Positions 61,608 to 64,000 of a DNA stretch of 64,000 bases are shown here, one piece after another. Position 1 is the first letter of the stretch. Every line of letters starts with the position of its first letter. This DNA comes from Blautia luti (lineage in GTDB: Bacteria > Bacillota > Clostridia > Lachnospirales > Lachnospiraceae), in NCBI RefSeq assembly GCF_013304735.1, contig NZ_JAAITI010000013.1, forward strand, positions 37,890-101,889, given 5' to 3'. The position numbers and the translations under genes were made by a program. The notes under the pieces were generated by a model that made no database searches, was not told the DNA's origin, and saw only the letters and a list, made by a program, of their open reading frames with translations.

Positions 61608-61877
61608 ATATTCACATTTCCACAACATACAACAACTGCGTGCCCGGAAAGGGGGAGCGCGAGGGGGAAAAGCGGGCTTCGCTAACTCTGAGTGCTTTCC
61701 CCCTCGCATTTCCTCAGCTTTGAAAAGCGAAAAAAATAAATTAATAAAGAAAAAATAACATCAACATTTAACCAAAACTGCGGAGCAGTTATTTGGTTAT
61801 GAGCAAGTAGCGAAGCGGATTGCGAATATCCGCTTGACACAAAAATCATAAATCTACATGTAGAAAGGAGCTTCAAC
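61608..61877. other. Palindrome-rich leader upstream of the GH31 gene
   Basis: This 270-base part has three hairpins: GCGAGGGGGAAA / TTTCCCCCTCGC (61659-61707, perfect 12-bp arms), AACCAAAACTGC / GCAGT..TTTGGTT (61770-61798) and AGCGGAT / ATCCGCT (61814-61834). TTGACA at 61834 has no good -10 at the right distance. A palindrome CTACATGTAG precedes the ribosome site. No gene is supported. Confidence 0.7.
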
Positions 61878-63404
61878 ATGAAAACAACCATGTTAAAAAA
61901 CGAATTCTGGTACGGCGGTGCAGTCTACGAAGGCTACCGCCAGCCTGTAAGTGCAGAAGATATTGTGGACTGGGATTTCCGCGAGAACCCAACTCACAAT
62001 CAGATCATGCCTTTATTCCTTTCCTCGAAAGGACGTTACATCTGGAGCAATGCAGGTTTCCGCATTTCTTTTAGAAAAGGTGAGATCTTGGCGGAGGGTC
62101 CGGAAACTGTCGTTCTGGAAGATGGCTTTCAGGATCTGCGAAGTGCATATCTGGCAGCTATGAAATCTCATTTTCCATTTCATGAGATCAAACTTTCAGA
62201 CAGGTTTTTCCAGACTCCGGTATATAATTCCTGGATCGAGCTGACTTATTATCAGACCCAGGATAATATTCTGAAATACGCAAAAGGTATTCTGGAAAAT
62301 GGTTTTCCGGCAGGGGTATTGATGATCGATGATGGCTGGTCTCCTTATTATGGAAAGTGGCAGTTCCGTGGGGATAACTTCCGTGATCCGAAGGGAATGA
62401 TCAGGGAACTGCATGAGATGGGCTTTTCTGTGATGTTGTGGATCTGTCCTTTTATTACTCCGGATACTGTGGAGTTCCGGGAAGCAAGGGATAAGCATTT
62501 TCTGATCGAGACTCCTGAGGGGAAACCGCGGATCCTGGAGTGGTGGAATGGTTATTCTGCTGCGCTGGATCTGACAAATCCGGATGCTATGAAGTGGCTG
62601 AAGGATCAGCTGGATGTGCTTATGGATATGGGCGTGGATGGTTTTAAGCTGGATGCGGGTGATCCCTGTTATTATCATGCCGGGGATAAGATGTTCCGGG
62701 ATGCTTCCGGGGATGAGTTGTCCAGGCTTTGGGCGGAATTTGGAGAGCAGTTTGCGTTTAATGAGTTGCGTGTGTGTTTCCGTGCAGGGGGTTATTCGCT
62801 GATGCAGAGGCTTTGCGATAAGCAGACGAAGTGGGACGAGACTGGTATTGCGGGGCTGATCCCGGATACATTGATCCAAGGACTGACGGGGCATCCTTTT
62901 GGCAGTCCGGATATGATCGGCGGGGGTGAGTATACCTGTTTTCTGAATGGAAATGAGAATGCATGTACGCCGGAGATGTTTGTGCGGTATGCACAGATTG
63001 CGGCTCTGATGCCGGTCATGCAGTTTTCCGCGTCTCCGTGGAGAGTGCTGCCTGAGGCGGATTTTCAGAAGGTTAAGGATGCGCTGGCGCTCAGGGAGAA
63101 GTGTTTGCCGGAGATTTTGAAGGCTGTAGAGAATGCAAAGGCTACTGGGGAGCCGATTGCCCGTTCTATGGAGTTTGTTTTCCCTGGACAGGGTATGGAG
63201 AGAGTGATGGATCAGTTTATGGTTGGTGATGCGCTTTTGGTGGCGCCTGTTTGGAAGCAGGGAGAGGTTGTCAGAAGTGTGACTTTGCCTGAGGGGCAAT
63301 GGAGGTGTGTTGGCCTTGGGGAGACTGAGGGTGATGTGCTGAATGGTGGCCGGGATGTGGTTCTTGGTGAGAATGATGGGTTGGTTGTTTTGAGAAGAGA
63401 GTAG
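61878..63404 (+). CDS. Glycoside hydrolase family 31
   Basis: A 508-residue cytoplasmic enzyme (no signal peptide) with a GH31 TIM barrel. Visible features are GVLMIDDGW (beta-2 region), GFKLDAGD with the likely nucleophile D, SPDMIGGGEY and the C-terminal QFMVGDALLVAPV plus LPEGQW of GH31 enzymes. It acts on alpha-linked substrates; alpha-xyloside or alpha-galactoside activity is possible, but neither can be chosen from sequence. It is short, with a reduced N-terminal beta-sandwich. AAGGAGC precedes the ATG. The AraC gene and flanking repeats are its neighbours. Confidence 0.87.
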   Translation: MKTTMLKNEFWYGGAVYEGYRQPVSAEDIVDWDFRENPTHNQIMPLFLSSKGRYIWSNAGFRISFRKGEILAEGPETVVLEDGFQDLRSAYLAAMKSHFPFHEIKLSDRFFQTPVYNSWIELTYYQTQDNILKYAKGILENGFPAGVLMIDDGWSPYYGKWQFRGDNFRDPKGMIRELHEMGFSVMLWICPFITPDTVEFREARDKHFLIETPEGKPRILEWWNGYSAALDLTNPDAMKWLKDQLDVLMDMGVDGFKLDAGDPCYYHAGDKMFRDASGDELSRLWAEFGEQFAFNELRVCFRAGGYSLMQRLCDKQTKWDETGIAGLIPDTLIQGLTGHPFGSPDMIGGGEYTCFLNGNENACTPEMFVRYAQIAALMPVMQFSASPWRVLPEADFQKVKDALALREKCLPEILKAVENAKATGEPIARSMEFVFPGQGMERVMDQFMVGDALLVAPVWKQGEVVRSVTLPEGQWRCVGLGETEGDVLNGGRDVVLGENDGLVVLRRE

Positions 63405-63469
63405 GTGAAAAGGGACGCCTCGCGGGCTGTTTTTTCAGGACAGAAAGGTGAGATGGAGGGAGTGGATGG

Positions 63470-64000
63470 ATATGCGGACGCCATCAAGGCGTGTGCTGTC
63501 CGGCGCGGGGCTTCGTCGGGGGCTGTCTTCTAGGCCGCCGAAAATCTGCTAAAAGCGTTTTCCAAAAGTCCGAACTCGCTTACGCTCAGACAGCGAACTT
63601 TTGAAAAACAACGCAGATTCCCGCCAGCCAAGAAGCAGCACCCCTCCTGCAGAGCCGCGCCAGCCAGCACACGTCTTGCTGGCTGGTATTTCCAGGCGTA
63701 AGGGAGATGTGGCTGTACGGAAGGGAAATCCGATAGGATGATGTGTGTGACTGGATAAAAGGGGGATCAGATGGTCTGGTATGAGTGGTTGAAGTGGAAA
63801 GATGGTTCAGGGTGGAATGTAGAGTGGTTTCCCGAGAGTTGGATGAGTCATCAGCGCTGCGCTGGATGACCGGGACGAAAGGCTGAGTTTCCCTGTGGTC
63901 TGACGGGAGATGTCGAGTCGAGGTGCTGCGCTTTCGACTTGGGTGTAAATCGGCGTAACGTTACATTGCCAGCACCGTAGAATCCATCGCCCCACCAGTA
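63470..64000. repeat. Repeat copy B (right of the GH31 gene, runs off the window)
   Basis: Matches copy A in the same orientation but is longer. It holds two extra segments: a long inverted repeat (63485-63678) and about 60 bases in the block after 63850. From about 63837 it again matches the segment GTTGGATGAGTCATCAGCG, then GCGCTTTCGACTTGGGTG onward to the window end. No gene was recognised in it. Confidence 0.85.
63485..63678. repeat. 194-bp inverted-repeat element (MITE-like)
   Basis: The outer arms CAAGGCGTGTGCTG and CAGCACACGTCTTG, continuing inward to GGCGCGG / CCGCGCC, pair at 21 of 24 positions. Inner arms (AAATCTGC / GCAGATT and TCCAAAAGT / ACTTTTGAA) continue to a loop around CTCGCTTACGCTC. 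No open reading frame is seen inside. Confidence 0.75.

Noticed and set aside
61482..61709. 75-codon minus-strand frame similar to another at 63807-63995.
   Set aside because: The similarity comes from the duplicated repeat DNA; no ribosome site and the frames diverge with indels.
61834..61862. TTGACA upstream of the GH31 gene as a promoter.
   Set aside because: No acceptable -10 hexamer occurs at 16-18 bases (CATGTA at 17).
62196..63299. 367-codon frame opposite the GH31 gene.
   Set aside because: Arginine/histidine/isoleucine-rich shadow without any family features.
1..64000. CRISPR array, restriction-modification or other defence locus.
   Set aside because: No regular spacer-repeat array and no nuclease, methylase or toxin family typical of defence was seen. 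The repeats at 61353-64000 are long and not evenly spaced.

Overview
This window looks like a chromosomal segment of an anaerobic gut Lachnospiraceae (Clostridia; Blautia/Dorea/Ruminococcus-like). The evidence is moderate GC, strong Shine-Dalgarno sites, TTGNNN-17-TANNNT promoters, a dcw cluster led by MraZ, a T-box ahead of ilvBN, an L20-type leader ahead of infC, a cobalamin riboswitch, and Clostridia-typical small families (DUF1540, DUF1836, DUF4364, YerC, DUF624). No species call is made. No rRNA, tRNA or CRISPR array was seen.

Layout. 1-1575: right end of an integrative element (excisionase, tyrosine integrase) abutting ychF. 1595-3859: ychF, lgt and a probable Spo0E-like small gene out of frame inside the lgt tail. 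3934-7967: AraC-type regulator divergent from a GH2 beta-galactosidase. 8118-21811: division and cell wall cluster (mraZ, rsmH, ftsL-like, two class B PBPs, mraY, murD, ftsW, murA, divIB, ftsZ) with a promoter followed by five MraZ boxes at exact 10-bp spacing. 21830-23811: DUF1540 protein and the infC-rpmI-rplT operon. 23918-29404: branched-chain amino acid ABC transporter (livKHMGF) plus a cytidylate-kinase-like gene. 29423-37551: polysaccharide deacetylase, rarA, DUF4364, TIGR01212 radical SAM, DUF624, YerC, DUF1836 and pcrA. 37610-41439: cobalamin riboswitch controlling a BtuF/C/D-type transporter and a CGGC-domain protein. 41608-43628: small membrane protein and rlmD with an in-frame palindromic insertion. 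43779-49111: AT-rich sugar or polyol cassette (ROK regulator, zinc dehydrogenase, VOC protein, GPH symporter, PfkB kinase). 49209-51846: ilvBN behind a T-box. 51884-60256: CorC/HlyC protein, acyltransferase, ABC/FtsX exporter, undecaprenol-kinase-like DgkA, phasin-like protein and UbiB kinase. 60403-64000: AraC regulator, GH31 glycosidase and large palindromic/direct repeats.

How it fits together. The dcw block supplies most of one peptidoglycan and division pathway, but murG, murC, murE, murF, ftsA and sepF are not in the window. Three metabolite-responsive RNA leaders (T-box, cobalamin riboswitch, L20 leader) each sit behind a recognisable promoter. The carbohydrate genes (lacZ, GH31, the ROK cassette) each have their own AraC or ROK regulator, as expected for gut glycan users.

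No wholly new defence or biosynthetic system was identified. The most interesting items are the regular MraZ operator, the overprinted Spo0E-like gene, the 38-residue repeats on DivIB, the AUU start of infC, an RBS-overlapping hairpin in front of the second PBP, the corC terminator that overlaps the ilvB promoter, the palindromic insertion in rlmD, the riboswitch-controlled CGGC protein and the repeat cluster around the GH31 gene.
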